Source of the DNA: Taeniopygia guttata | Taxonomy: Eukaryota > Chordata > Aves > Passeriformes > Estrildidae | Assembly: GCF_048771995.1 (NCBI RefSeq) | Contig: NC_133027.1 | Location: 62,309,501-62,373,500 of the forward strand | Reading direction: 5' to 3' | Length of the DNA stretch: 64,000 bases | Shown: positions 1 to 53,340 of the stretch, one piece after another | Layout: every line of letters begins with the position of its first letter | How positions within the stretch are numbered: the stretch's first letter is position 1 | Made by a program: the position numbers and the translations under genes | Notes under the pieces: model-generated | Databases searched by the model: none | What the model was told of the DNA's origin: nothing | Seen by the model: only the letters and a program-made list of their open reading frames with translations

Positions 1-1311
1 ATTTGGATGAAAATTTACTTTATGCCAACACAAGATGAATCCACTACTCCTTCTGCAGGTGCCAAAAGGAGATTAAAATAGAGGGAAATATAAGGCAAAA
101 TATTGGTCGCAAATCAAACAAATTTGCACTAGTTTTGGAAGAGAGTTGTAAACTATTGCTAACAAGATATTCTCTGAATCTTCAGTTTATTTAGCAACTA
201 ATGTGCAAAATAGGTAGTTCAGCTGTATTTATACTTGATACAAAATAGTTACTAGATTTTGGTGTGTATGTTTTGCTATGTTTCAAACTATATGCACTAA
301 ACTGAAAATTAAAAAGTTAACTTTCCGTATCCTTGTCTAGATAACCCTCCCTACTTCCTCTTGTTTTAAATTAGTTTCCAGTTATTTGGTGGCCACTGTG
401 GAAATCCCCTGTAGGGAGTTCTTGGTTGTTAAGCTGCTTTGTGTAGTGCTGCATACCCTTAATTATTTAATTAGCTTATCCAGGTATTTAATGGTAAAAC
501 CAAGAAAATGTTATTTAGATTAATTAAAAGACCTTTTTACTTTTCCTTCAGGAAATTGTCTTTTTTTTTTTAATCTTGCTAATACAGATGGATATGCCAG
601 CTGGCATTGAATTTCTCTTTATAGTGAAGAGAGAGTACATTTCGTCTTTAGTTATTATGTAAAATCAATTAAATTCAGTCAGACTTCTTCCATTGCCTTT
701 AGTGAGCTTTACATCAAAGCTTCAAATCTCAAGAAGGGGGTAGGGAGTGCAGCAATGTGGTAAATGGTACTCAGCCCCTTTTGTTTTTCCTAGTGAGGGG
801 AAAGTAGGATGGCTAAGAAAGGTAAGAGCTAATTTCCAAGTCCCAAGTAACTAACTTTGGATCTTGTTTATCACTAGAGTAATTTTTCCTGACCCAAACA
901 GCAGCAGTAGCACTATGGAGGTTCTCCCCTAGACACCGGGGTCATGTTTGGAAGGAATGTTCTTCAACACCTCAGTGAAAAAGCATGCAGGATAGGCAAA
1001 TTTTGTATTTCTTAAAAAATAAGAAATTTTGAAAACCTTGTGAACTGAAAAAGTTTGTATCTTTCACCTGGAAGAGGCATCTTAAATGAATGGAGTTGGT
1101 ATACTATGTTGGGTTTTTTTTAAAGGAATCCTATATTCTAGGAGTCTAGAAAGATATTTCTTTTGGAGGAGTTTGTTTATTTTACCTGACAAAGGGTCTT
1201 TATTAGCATTGTTTTCATACTTTTGGTCATGTCTTAACTCAATACACTCTTTATCAAAAAAAAAAGAAAAATATATTTTCAGCTCTATTTTCATTCTGTG
1301 TGTCATCTAAT

Positions 1312-1465
1312 TATCACAGAATAGTTTGGGTTGGAAAGAACTTTAAAGATCATCTGGGTTCTACCCATCTTGCCATGGGCGGGACACTTTTCACTAGACC
1401 AGGTTGCTCAAGAGTCCCATCCAGCCTGGCCTGGAACACCTCTAAGGAAGGCGTGTCCAGAACTT
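1312..1465 (-). repeat. CR1 LINE 3'-end fragment
   Basis: Matches the avian CR1 3' end in reverse orientation: cacagaatagtttgggttgg, then catctgggttctacccatct, tgccatgggcgggacac and cactagaccaggttgctcaa. It is 5'-truncated and diverged. Confidence 0.88.
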
Positions 1466-2493
1466 TTGTGAGTAGATTCAATTGTCACATGGATCTGTGC
1501 AGAACTGGAGATTAAACTCTGGAACCAGGGGGTGGTGGGAATAGTATAAAAGGAGGCCTGGGGTTGAATGAAAATCAAGGCACTACCAATGCAAAGCCCT
1601 TGAAGACAGATTTCACACATTTATTAGTTAATAGATCTCCATCCAAAATGTGTAAGTATCCCATCTCAATTGCTTAAACCTAATTTTCAGACTTGTCTGT
1701 GTTCAGTTATGCACAAGGATCTGTGCTTAGGTATGAAAATAAATGGTTCAGTCTACATGGGTGCTTTTTTTTTCATAGTCTGCATTGCTACTTATGGAGA
1801 TATCATTAAAATGTCTAAAAGGCCTTAAGATCAAGTGACAGAACCAAAAGCATCCTACTTATAGTTTGTTTTGACACAGAATAAGGTGAGATGTGAAATG
1901 GCAGACCCAGTGGTTTTGTTGCTTTGTCCATTTAGGGGGATCACTTTGGCTCTTGTATTTAGAGATCTTGCTTTCTTTAGAAGGTAAGCCCCACATGAAT
2001 TTACTGTTTATATGCTGTTGCCAATGTTAAGCAATTTTGGCAGAGGGAGTGGTAATAAAGAGATTAATTTTGTAAGAGGAAAATCAACAACTGGGTAGAG
2101 AAAAAGTTTAGCAGTGCCTGCACTGAGGAAATTTTTGCAGTGAGACTCATCTCATAGTAAGCATCACAAAACTGACAAGGAAGGGAGATATTATATAATG
2201 ACCTAAAAATTAGTAAGACATTTACATGAGAATTTGGAACCTGAAGGATACAGAGAATCCTATCCTCAATTAAATTTTTTTGTCTCTTTAATAATGGGTG
2301 AGTTTAAATTGCAGGCTTCAGGAAGAGTAAGATTTGCTGAAAATCTGATCATGACAGAGCTATTTAATCTGATATAATCTTGTACTTGCTAATCATTACT
2401 TTTATGTTCCTGTGGTCCTGGTGCCTTTGCAAGACATCGATGTAACTGATGGTAGTTTCCAGAAAATGGAGAGGTGGGCCATGAAGCCCCTGT

Positions 2494-2530
2494 GCTACCA
2501 GGGCTGTGGAGCTCAGTGCTCCCTGGTAGC
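2494..2530. repeat. Perfect 10-bp inverted repeat (hairpin)
   Basis: GCTACCAGGG at 2494-2503 is exactly complementary to CCCTGGTAGC at 2521-2530 across a 17-nt spacer that contains GAGCTC. No function is known to me. Confidence 0.6.
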
Positions 2531-2992
2531 CATCCCAAGTTCTGCTTGGAACCATGTCCTCTACCATGGACATTCCTCACTTCTCAGGCTGCAGCTGTAA
2601 GCAGCCAGCTCCCCACTCAGCACAAGTGCCTGGGCTGATTTGCAAGGTGATTGTGCAGATTGGAGTGTGCCCAGAACTCTCCTGCCTTCAGAGCAATGGC
2701 CAGAGCAGCGTGCATCACTTTCCATGGCCAGACCTACGCTGCAAAAAGGAAAACAAGCTATCAAACAAACCCACCCCTTCTCCACAACCAAAGCAAATGT
2801 CCCCAAAGGATTCCTCCCCTCCATGGTTTTTTCAGATGCACAGCGAAAACAGTCAGTAGGTTGAATAGTCATGAAATCTTAGTTTTACCGGTAGGATTAA
2901 TAAATGATGTTGGATTGTTACATGGTAACCAAACATTTGAAGAAATGCACTTGCAAACATTTTGATTCAAATCTCTTTTGATTGTTTTCCAG

Positions 2993-26813
<23,821 letters not shown>

Positions 26814-27857
26814 GAGATATCAACAACCTTTCCTTTCTCATGTCCGATGTTTTAAACAGAAGTGGTACATATGCGTCAGGTCTGGGAAAGGTACACTGTA
26901 ATAGCACCTATTCCAGTTTTTTTTGAGAATACAATAATGTGTTTGAATGTGTGTGACATTCTGAATGTTTCATTTCTTCAACAGTTAAGGCTTTAGCCTG
27001 TATCTCTAGTTGGAGGATAATATTTTTTGTTCAGGAGTGACAGTGTCAGTTTGAGATGCATTATGCTGTCAAAGCAACAGGAGCCAGACTATGTGCAGCT
27101 TTCCATTTCCAGGTCTACCAGAACTGTTAGTATTTAATTTAAGTCACAACTAGGACTACTTCTGTAAAAATAACTGTTACAACAAGAAAGTTACACTGCT
27201 TCACTCTTGCGTTGATGTTTTTGCTGCAGAATGCAAAACCAGCTTATCTTTGCTTGCTGCAAATGGGTGATGCTAATGCCTCTGTGCTTCTGCATTAACT
27301 ACGCTGCCACTTTATTTCACATGATCCTAAAAAGCTTTGGCCTGTGGCCATGTCTCTTCAAATGTGTGCTACAGCATGGTCCTTAGAAAGTTAAATGTAT
27401 AAATTCCCTGTCAGTAGCAGGATGGGACTACAGCCAGTGGAATAAGGGTGGGTGTAACAAGTCCCTTCTTATCAGCTGCCACTGTAAGACACAATTAACA
27501 ACTCTGATCCATAGGGTGTATAGCACATGACAAAAGTTTAGCTAAGTTTATCATTTCTTCAAGCTTAGGGCCAAACTCGTGTGTCAGTTTGCCTTGCCTT
27601 GGATGTAGCTTTACAGTCAGCAGAAACTTCTTGTGTATAACTGTAACTTGTGTTGCTGTGTTATACTTTTAGTCCTTACTTTAAGTATTCCCCCTTCTTC
27701 CTTTCTAGGTCAGTGTGGCTTTTAAGGATTTGAGATTTAAAAACATGGGGATTCATAAGTTAAGTTCAGGAACTAAAAGAGCAGTAGCACAACTTACTCA
27801 AAATACACCCCACACAAGAAACACTTCACTCCATTGCCTTTGTTACTTTGCAGATCT

Positions 27858-27863
27858 TTTATT
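27858..27863 (-). terminator. EZR: Candidate EZR poly(A) signal
   Basis: TTTATT on the + strand reads AATAAA on the - strand. A GU-rich stretch follows in the transcript sense (complement of 27801-27829, containing GTGTTTCTTGTGTGGGGTGT), as expected of a downstream element. Cleavage would fall near 27835-27845. Confidence 0.6.
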
Positions 27864-27881
27864 TAAATGGCTGCTGCTGCA

Positions 27882-27887
27882 AATAAA
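27882..27887 (+). terminator. SYTL3: Candidate SYTL3 poly(A) signal
   Basis: AATAAA within GCAAATAAAAAAAACCCC. It is the only canonical hexamer seen between the SYTL3 stop and the EZR 3'UTR. The following 40 bases are not GU-rich, so the site may be weak. Confidence 0.45.
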
Positions 27888-29080
27888 AAAAACCCCACAC
27901 AAGATTCAACTCAAGTATAACGCAGCACAGATATTGTAAATGAAGAGGTGACAACATACTGTATCTCACTTTCTAACAGATTTTCAAGGAAAAAAGGGGA
28001 GAGTGGGGGAAGGATGGTCACAGAAATGCTCTCTACTAGAGAGAATACAACTGTGATATAAACAAGCAGTCCCTTCATCTTTGGAGTCTGAAACTTTAAA
28101 TCAAACATTTAAAAAAATTAGAGAATTTGTTAGAAAAATAGGTGCAGTAAAATTGTATATATTGGATCATGTGTACATATAACAGTTTTCATTAAGTAAA
28201 AAAATGATCTTTACAAATAATGCTTTATAGTAAATAATCAGCTGCACTGTATCAGACTACAATCTTGCTTAGGCATTTTTACAGATGCAAGTCTTATTAA
28301 ATCTGAAAAGTAACAAAATATACAGAGCAAAACTATTTCCCTTTAACTAGTACTGCAATTCACATATTGCATGTTTTATATATATATTTATAAATACTAC
28401 ACTACAACTGATCAGTAATGAAGCTGGAATGCAAACACAGTGGTGTCTTAGATTCCAGGAGTATTTGCTACTTGTTACATGAAGAGGGTATCAGTGTCCC
28501 TATGCCACTTCTGAGCCATCACTGCACCATTTCTCCAGTTGAGAACAGCAACTAGAAAATATCTAATTTCTACACAAAGTAGTTCTGAGGTGTTGTCAGT
28601 TCTTTTGTGTGGGGGGGCAGGGAAGGGGGAACATGGGCATCAAGACCAAGAAAAAACCAGGATCTACAAGCACCTGTGTGTGGATGTACAACACAAGTAC
28701 AGGTGCTTGAAAATCCTGAGTTCCAAAACCTGTCTTCTCAGCTGTTACACTTTACACTGTAGCTAATAATACAAAGACATATGGCACAAAATTCACCCAC
28801 AGATGTTTATCTTTTAGACCACGCTGAATCCAGCACCTGCACAGGACACACATCTTTAAATAGAAGCACTGCCTGTTAAAATTTGTCTTGCTTAAAGAGA
28901 GATTTGACATAAGGCCTTTTGGCACCAAGTAAAGGCATGAGCAAGTTACCAGAATCTGTGATACAATAAGATTTAAACTATACCAAATTTCACGGAAGGT
29001 TCAGAATAAAAGGGAGATTCAAACACCTCTGGGTTTAGAGAACATTGGTTAAGAGTCATACAGTGACCCCACCTCAGAGG

Positions 29081-29100
29081 AAAAAAAAAAAAAAAAAAAA
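29081..29100. repeat. A20 run in EZR 3'UTR (U20 in the mRNA)
   Basis: Twenty consecutive A on the + strand between acctcagagg and cgaataca; it reads as U20 in the EZR transcript, 84 bases after the stop codon. Confidence 0.8.
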
Positions 29101-29183
29101 CGAATACAACAAAAACCCCTAAACAAGAACACAGCACTAAGATCTGCCTTTCCCACAGTCCTGTCTTCTTCTTACAAGCATCT

Positions 29184-47239
<18,056 letters not shown>

Positions 47240-48298
47240 CTAAGGAAAAAAACAAAAAGCATTGTTTAAGATGCATTGAAAGTTACTTCTAGGTGTTAAC
47301 ACAGTACTTTGTGTACAAGAATCTCCACGCTTTGATGCACTCCTGTAACCTCTATAATAAACACACTTAAGCCTCAATTAGAATCCTGTTATCACACCAG
47401 CAAACTTAATTGGGGCACTCATTCTGCTGTTTTAACCAAATTGCTCCACAGGTTTTCCTACTCAACACAGGATTGGACAGATTTTCTGGCTCAACAGGAG
47501 AGTATTTTAGACCTGACCCCTTCCAAGCCTAAACCCTCTTGGAGTAAGAGTACTGTTGGTGCACAGTATAGGCACCTGCAGGCCATCCCTTGGATTACGA
47601 AAGGCCCTAATTACTAAATTAAATTTAAGACTTATAATTTAACTTCCATTTATATTAGAGCTGGAATTAATCTGAGGTTTTAAAGGCAAAAGGCTGCAGA
47701 TTATTCTTATAAAGCAATCAGCATTAACCTGATAAACGTTCATTCTTTCCCTCATAAAAATCTATTCAGCACATAAAAACAGCAGTAACAGATACTGAAT
47801 GATACGCAGGAGTTCAATAAGCTCTTGCTGTCAGTGAAGAAACAACATAACCAGATTTACTTCAATGGCACTAGACAGAGGTTACTACTGAATGCAGAAG
47901 GCAAGAGTGTTTAATGACTAGAAAAAGTCTATTAGCAGTAAATCAGGACGCAAAGGCAGCAACTAGTCTTACGGGGAATGACATAAGGACCAGTAAAATG
48001 TTAAATCAAGAAAGGATTATCTTCAACTGTTCTGACTACAGCTTGCAATATCATACTACTTCTCAAAAAACCCCACAATCCCAAAACAGATCTAAAAAAC
48101 CCAAACATGTATGATTGTGCATTGCAGTTATGCTACATGGCCAGGCAACATGTAAGGTACTGGCAGATGAGATTTCATGACAATTTCCCAACAATTTGTA
48201 AATGCCACATTACAGAAAGCCAAAGCTAAGAGACCTGGAGAGCTTTGCACTTCTTTTTCAGTGAGACACTGAATATTTAACTAACCTTCTTTAGTTTA

Positions 48299-48373
48299 AT
48301 GGTGGACCTGGCAATGTTAGGTTAATGGCTGAACTTGATCTTACAGATATTTTCCTAACTAAATGATTCTGTG
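48299..48373 (+). repeat. CR1 LINE 3'-terminal remnant
   Basis: atggtggacctggcaatgtt, aggttaatggctgaacttga, tcttacagatattttcctaa, ctaaatgattctgtga: sense-strand CR1 terminus. Confidence 0.85.
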
Positions 48374-50020
48374 AAGGCATCAAGTATCTTTATAGATATT
48401 CTACTCCCACATGACAGAGGATCCTCCCAAAGAAAGATGGCTGAAGACACTTTCCAAGTCACAAGACCCCAGAACTGAACCAGAGAAGATGACTTAGTGA
48501 CGCCACTTTCAAGCTGCATTTTTAAAGCACTGCCCTTTAAACTATGACTTTAAAAAAATAACTTTAAATGCAAGATGGAAGAACAAGCAAGAAGGTAAAA
48601 GGAGTTCTTGGAAAATCTAACTGTAGCATTTGCGATCATAACAAAGCACAGAGTTATGCTTAAGGTTTTCTTCCTGTGCCTTAAGAACCAAAGGTTTCCC
48701 AAGAAAAGAACCAAAGGTTTCCAAAGAAATGTTTCCAGCGTAGGAAGGGAGGGGAAGTTCAGATATCAAATTCTCTGGAACAGCAAGTCTGCAATTCAAA
48801 GATGTGACCTTAAAAAACACCTGTTGCTTAATCCCTCTCAACAATAAATCCCTAATCATACTCTAATCCCTTTCTACCCACCTCAAGAAAACATATGCTC
48901 ATCGTCTTAGTTTTGTGCTGAGCAAGTTATTTGTACTTCTGGCTGAAACACCATAGAAGTGTAAAATAAGTATCACTTTACTAGCTAAAGAACTTAAAAG
49001 AACTTCTTACTCCTTACCAGAAAACCTGCAGCATGCTGGCTGAGTAAAAAATTCCAGCTTGTACCAGTATGTATTTTCCTCTATCTCTCCTTAGTGGTTA
49101 TCTGCTAGTAAAAAAAGTTAAATTCCCTAGTCTTGTTTTACTACAACCCTCAAAGTATGTAGGATCAGCTATATAGTGAGCTATTTTATTTAGTGCATTT
49201 AGATGCTACATATTTCAAGAATTATTTTAGTATTAAGACCAAAAATTGTAGTCATCTGCTTTTCCACTTCAATTTAAAGCCAGAAGCATGCAGGAACATG
49301 ACTACTTGGTTATCCAAAAAGCTTTCAAGGGCACTTGTGGCCTGCAGTAAAGGTTGATTTCTGTGTTCTTTAAGGGCTGCATAAGCATCAGGACAAAGAG
49401 GAATTTCCCTGGTGCCCTCAGACAAACTGCCAGCCCCATGACAGGCAGAGCCAAGAAGAGACCTTCTGTCCCTTCAATGAGTTAATGACTGCCTGGGAAT
49501 ACCCTTTGAGTCTCCTTCCTGCCCTATTAAGCCCTCCTGCTTCTCATCTCCAAATCTCAGCCTTGACTTCAAGAACATAATGATTTTAACAGTGTTTCTA
49601 AGTGGATGTCCTACAACCACGCCATACAAGCTTTTAGCCACAGAGAAACTCATAGTAAAGCAGCAAACAGAGCTTAACCCACATGAAACCCTGGTTTAGA
49701 CAGCCTGAAAAAACCTTCATGTCTGCTACACTGAGAGTTGATCAGTTTGGCACCCAGCTCAGACCAGATGGAACTCCTCATGGCACCAAGATGATTAAAT
49801 TAAATTAACACCTAATGTGCTAACAAATTCAGGTATTGTTGGGGAGGAAAACAGCCAAGAAGTCAAACTAATTTCCATGAGCAACAAAAAGAGGAAGACA
49901 CAGTTAGGACAACTTTCACAAATGAAGTCCTGTTCACCCTGTGAAGGCATGTCCTTTATAAGATCCCACCAAATCCTGGCAGTAATAGAGGACAAGATTG
50001 AAGCCATAACGAAAATGAAA

Positions 50021-50063
50021 ACACTTTTCACTTTTCACAAAGTGAAAAAGTTTTTCACTTTTA
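50021..50063. repeat. Direct and inverted CACTTTT/AAAAGTG repeats
   Basis: Alternating cacttttcac and gtgaaaaagt units around a two-base centre form an imperfect hairpin with a one-base bulge; the CACTTTT unit recurs four times. Confidence 0.55.
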
Positions 50064-50224
50064 AGAGCACAAGGGTTGGAGAGAATAGCACATGGCTGTT
50101 ATACATGATATAAGGGTTATATTTTTAAAAATGTGCTTTTATGCACAAAACACACTAAACATCCTGGATAGTAAGATGTGACTTCTTTCTTGACAGGCCA
50201 ATGTCATAACACTTTATTATTCTG

Positions 50225-50284
50225 GGGGTTGGAAATAGATTCTATTTAAGGTCCTTTCCAACCTTAACTATTCAATAATTCTAC
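50225..50284 (+). repeat. CR1 LINE 3'-terminal remnant
   Basis: gggggttggaaatagattct, atttaaggtcctttccaacc, ttaactattcaataattcta: diverged sense-strand CR1 end. Confidence 0.75.
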
Positions 50285-53263
50285 TTTTATGTCTGAGGCT
50301 AACACACTTAAAATGACAAATAGGGCCTTTAAGGTTTTCTTGTGCATACAAGAACATTACAGAACACAAGTTTCTCCTCTTCCCTTGTCTTAGGATGCAT
50401 AAAATTGCTAACAAATTTGATCCAGAAGGGAAAAAGCATGCTGTTGAAAGGATAATGCCATCTGCATTAAAAGGAAAAACTCTCCATGCAGCTGAAGAAT
50501 TTAGTACACTGAAAGACTGAACACCAGTTCCATGACTTCATACTGGACTGTAGTATTATCTATCTTACCAATTTGAATAAGAGAATAGAAGATGAAGGCT
50601 AGAGCTAGAGAGAGCTTCAGAGTAGAGTTTAAATGATTGCAACACTATGGAAAGCAATGGTAGTTAGAATGGAATCTTCTGTGCTTTAGCGATGCCCTTA
50701 AGTCATGCATTTGTTTCTTCTGTTGTTGATAAAACAGTATCTTTTCTAATGTTAAGTCAGTAGATCAATCTGTGGGGCAGGTGCAGCCTTTCAGAGTCCA
50801 TGCACATCAGTAGAGTAAGTTGAAAAATTAAAGCGTCATTTGAAAAACATTCAGAAACACTCTCTTAAGGAGGCAACTCTCTTAAGCATATCTGGAAGAA
50901 TCTAGACCTAGATAGGAACCCAAGAAGACATTGCCTTTCAACACCATCCTCTCAGAAACACCTGGTTTTCAGGTGTGGTGAACACTATGAACACACAGCT
51001 GCAGTTTTTTCTAACATCGGATTCTTGAGCACCTTGGTGCAGAACCAGTATCTGATTGCAGGCAACACGGTATCTTTGAAGTTAACCATCCCTCTGCTGA
51101 CACTGCAGCTCCACTGAAAAACATCCCACACTAAAGGGAAAAGGGCAGGGAGAACAGGGAGAAAAACCCACAGCTCTCAGACACACCATGCTATTGTGGA
51201 TATTTTGCACCCTGATGCATGTAATCTAATAGTTCACTTGCACAATAAAATAGTTCAGTGAAACCATGAAGTTGTGCAAGTCATTTAAATAAGACCATAC
51301 AATTTAATTTCAGTAAATACATATGATAAGGGGCACTAAATACCAACTTTTACCCATTAACACAGGACAAACTGGTACTTAACTGTGTCACTTATCATTA
51401 TCATTAGGCAGGTCTAAATGCCTTAGACAATGCTCAGGAATGTTTTCTTGTCTTTCCAAGGAGGAAGAAAGACTAGAGTCTCCTAAACAGCAGGTTTCCA
51501 AGCACGGTATCTTTCCAAGTGGTGGCAATTGGCAGTGGAGAAACCTAGATAGACATGCCTTGTTTATTCGGTCACTGGATGTCTGGAAATCCCAGGAGTC
51601 ACTGGTATATTTAAGCAAATCAGCCACATTTTGAACTGCTGTACTGCACAGCACATTCTATAAAAAACAGTGTGCAGAGTTGTTAATCCTTCTTGCACAC
51701 ACACAGACTATATGGTTACGGACTTGCTTGCGCTGAAGAAATACAGAAGTCTTAACAAGGAGGATGCAGTGGCATTAATAATACTATTAAGAAAGTAGTA
51801 GCATTAATCCTCACTTCTGCAGGTCTACTCTTTTACCAGGCAAGAAACAACTACTAATGCAATAAATAATAGGCAAGCTTCTTGGCCTGGGCTGCAATGC
51901 ATCTGCAAGGACAAAGTAATCTCATTTTGACCTTAGCAACCAGAGCTGTTCATAGACATGTGTAGTGATTAAGTATCTGGTAATAGGAAAAACAACTTCA
52001 TGCAGCAGCATCAGAAGGGCAATTAAACTGCTCTCTATTCTCCCACATTCCATTCAGTAGTGTTCACTGGTTCCAGGTCCAACAACAAAGAAAGATATTG
52101 TCCTAACTGATGGAGTAACTGTTGTCCCAGCTCCTGGAAACTGTTATGGGAAAATTTTCAACTTTGAGGAGGGAAAAAAAATCCTAGCAGCTTCAGAGCT
52201 CAGAGCTAATCTGCTAACACTTCAGTATCTGCATTCTTCTGTCCTCCACAAGTTACTTAAATCAACAGGTAATGTTTCAGAGACTGTGCAGAGAAGACGA
52301 CTCTGAGAAGGTAAGTAGCACAAATAACACAGAAGCAACTGCAGAAATGTCAGTTCAATTTATGGTATACTTGAAAATGTACTTTATGAACACCAGCATA
52401 TCAAGAACACAACACTTGGAGACAATTCTGTTTCTTTTCTGACAGAATAACCTGCCTGATGGATCACATAAAATTTAATAACATATTTGATGTGGTGCCA
52501 TACAACATAGGTTAGGCATACAACAAATCTGAGCCATGTGAAATTACAACTAAATGACAAATTGTGCACCTACATTCTCCACAGCTTCTTTCAGAGCAGG
52601 AGACAAATGTCATGAATATCAAGTAAATGATCAATTCCATTCGCTTTGCAGGATTGCCAAAACACAGCTTTCCTCTCAGCTGGGCTCAGCACCTTCATCT
52701 TGCTGGAACTACAGCAGGGACACATATTCTGACCTTTCCCTTTCAAGCCAAGGTCTTGAAAAGGGGATATAAGTATGGTGGGATTAAGGGAATAAGAAAA
52801 CAAAGTTTTCTCACAGCCCCTGGAAGATGGAGTGCACTTACAAGATCATGAACAGCACCTAGTCAAGAACAAGTAAGTCTTTTGGGAGGACAGAAATGGA
52901 ATTCAAAGATGTGGTAGGTCTGAAAAATAGCTACAAGTGTTACACTTGCAGAGATGAAAATGGATAAGAGGCAGAGATGAACAAATTACAGGCTTGCAAA
53001 CAATGGGCTACATCAGGACTGTAGACAAGGATGTGGTTTATTATAATCCCCAGAAAAACACCACATTTCCTGGTGTGATGCTATTACATAGAGGGAAAAA
53101 TTACATTCTTGAGTGTATTTGTCACCGGAAGCATTACAGAAGGTGACTATTCTGTTCTGCCTGCCTGATGACTTGCTAGATGGAATGCTGTCACCCAAAT
53201 ATGAGTGCTTCTTTTGGAAAGTCTACACTGACCTACAGGTCAAGTGTTTCTGGGTTGGTTGCC

Positions 53264-53340
53264 AGTTGGGATTTTTTTTTTTAATCTATATGTTTTTGGG
53301 GCTTTTTATTTGTTTGTGGGGTTTTTCTGTTTGTTTCAAA
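53264..53340. repeat. G/T-rich tract
   Basis: T-rich sequence with G4 runs (tgtttttggggctttttatt, then tgtttgtggggtttttctgt), similar to the tract at 45.9 kb. Confidence 0.6.

Larger units (their letters stand above)
1..2992 (+). other. SYTL3: SYTL3 intron (5' side outside window)
   Basis: No SHD zinc-finger exon could be read in any frame. The interval holds a CR1 fragment (1312-1465) and a GC-richer block (about 2460-2870) with open frames on both strands and a perfect 10-bp hairpin. The rest is AT-rich sequence with nothing recognised. Confidence 0.7.
26814..27905 (+). other. SYTL3: SYTL3 3' untranslated region (end approximate)
   Basis: No splice signals or long frame follow the TGA. 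The first AATAAA on this strand is at 27882, giving a UTR of about 1.1 kb. A TATAAA at about 27399 is a weaker alternative signal. No repeat was recognised in it. The 3' boundary is inferred. Confidence 0.5.
27840..29183 (-). other. EZR: EZR 3' untranslated region (distal end approximate)
   Basis: About 1.34 kb between the EZR stop and the AATAAA at 27863-27858. It is AT-rich, with ATTTA-type elements around 28376-28400 and a U20 tract (A20 on the + strand, 29081-29100) 84 bases after the stop. No coding signal was seen on either strand. Instability elements are inference from composition. Confidence 0.6.
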
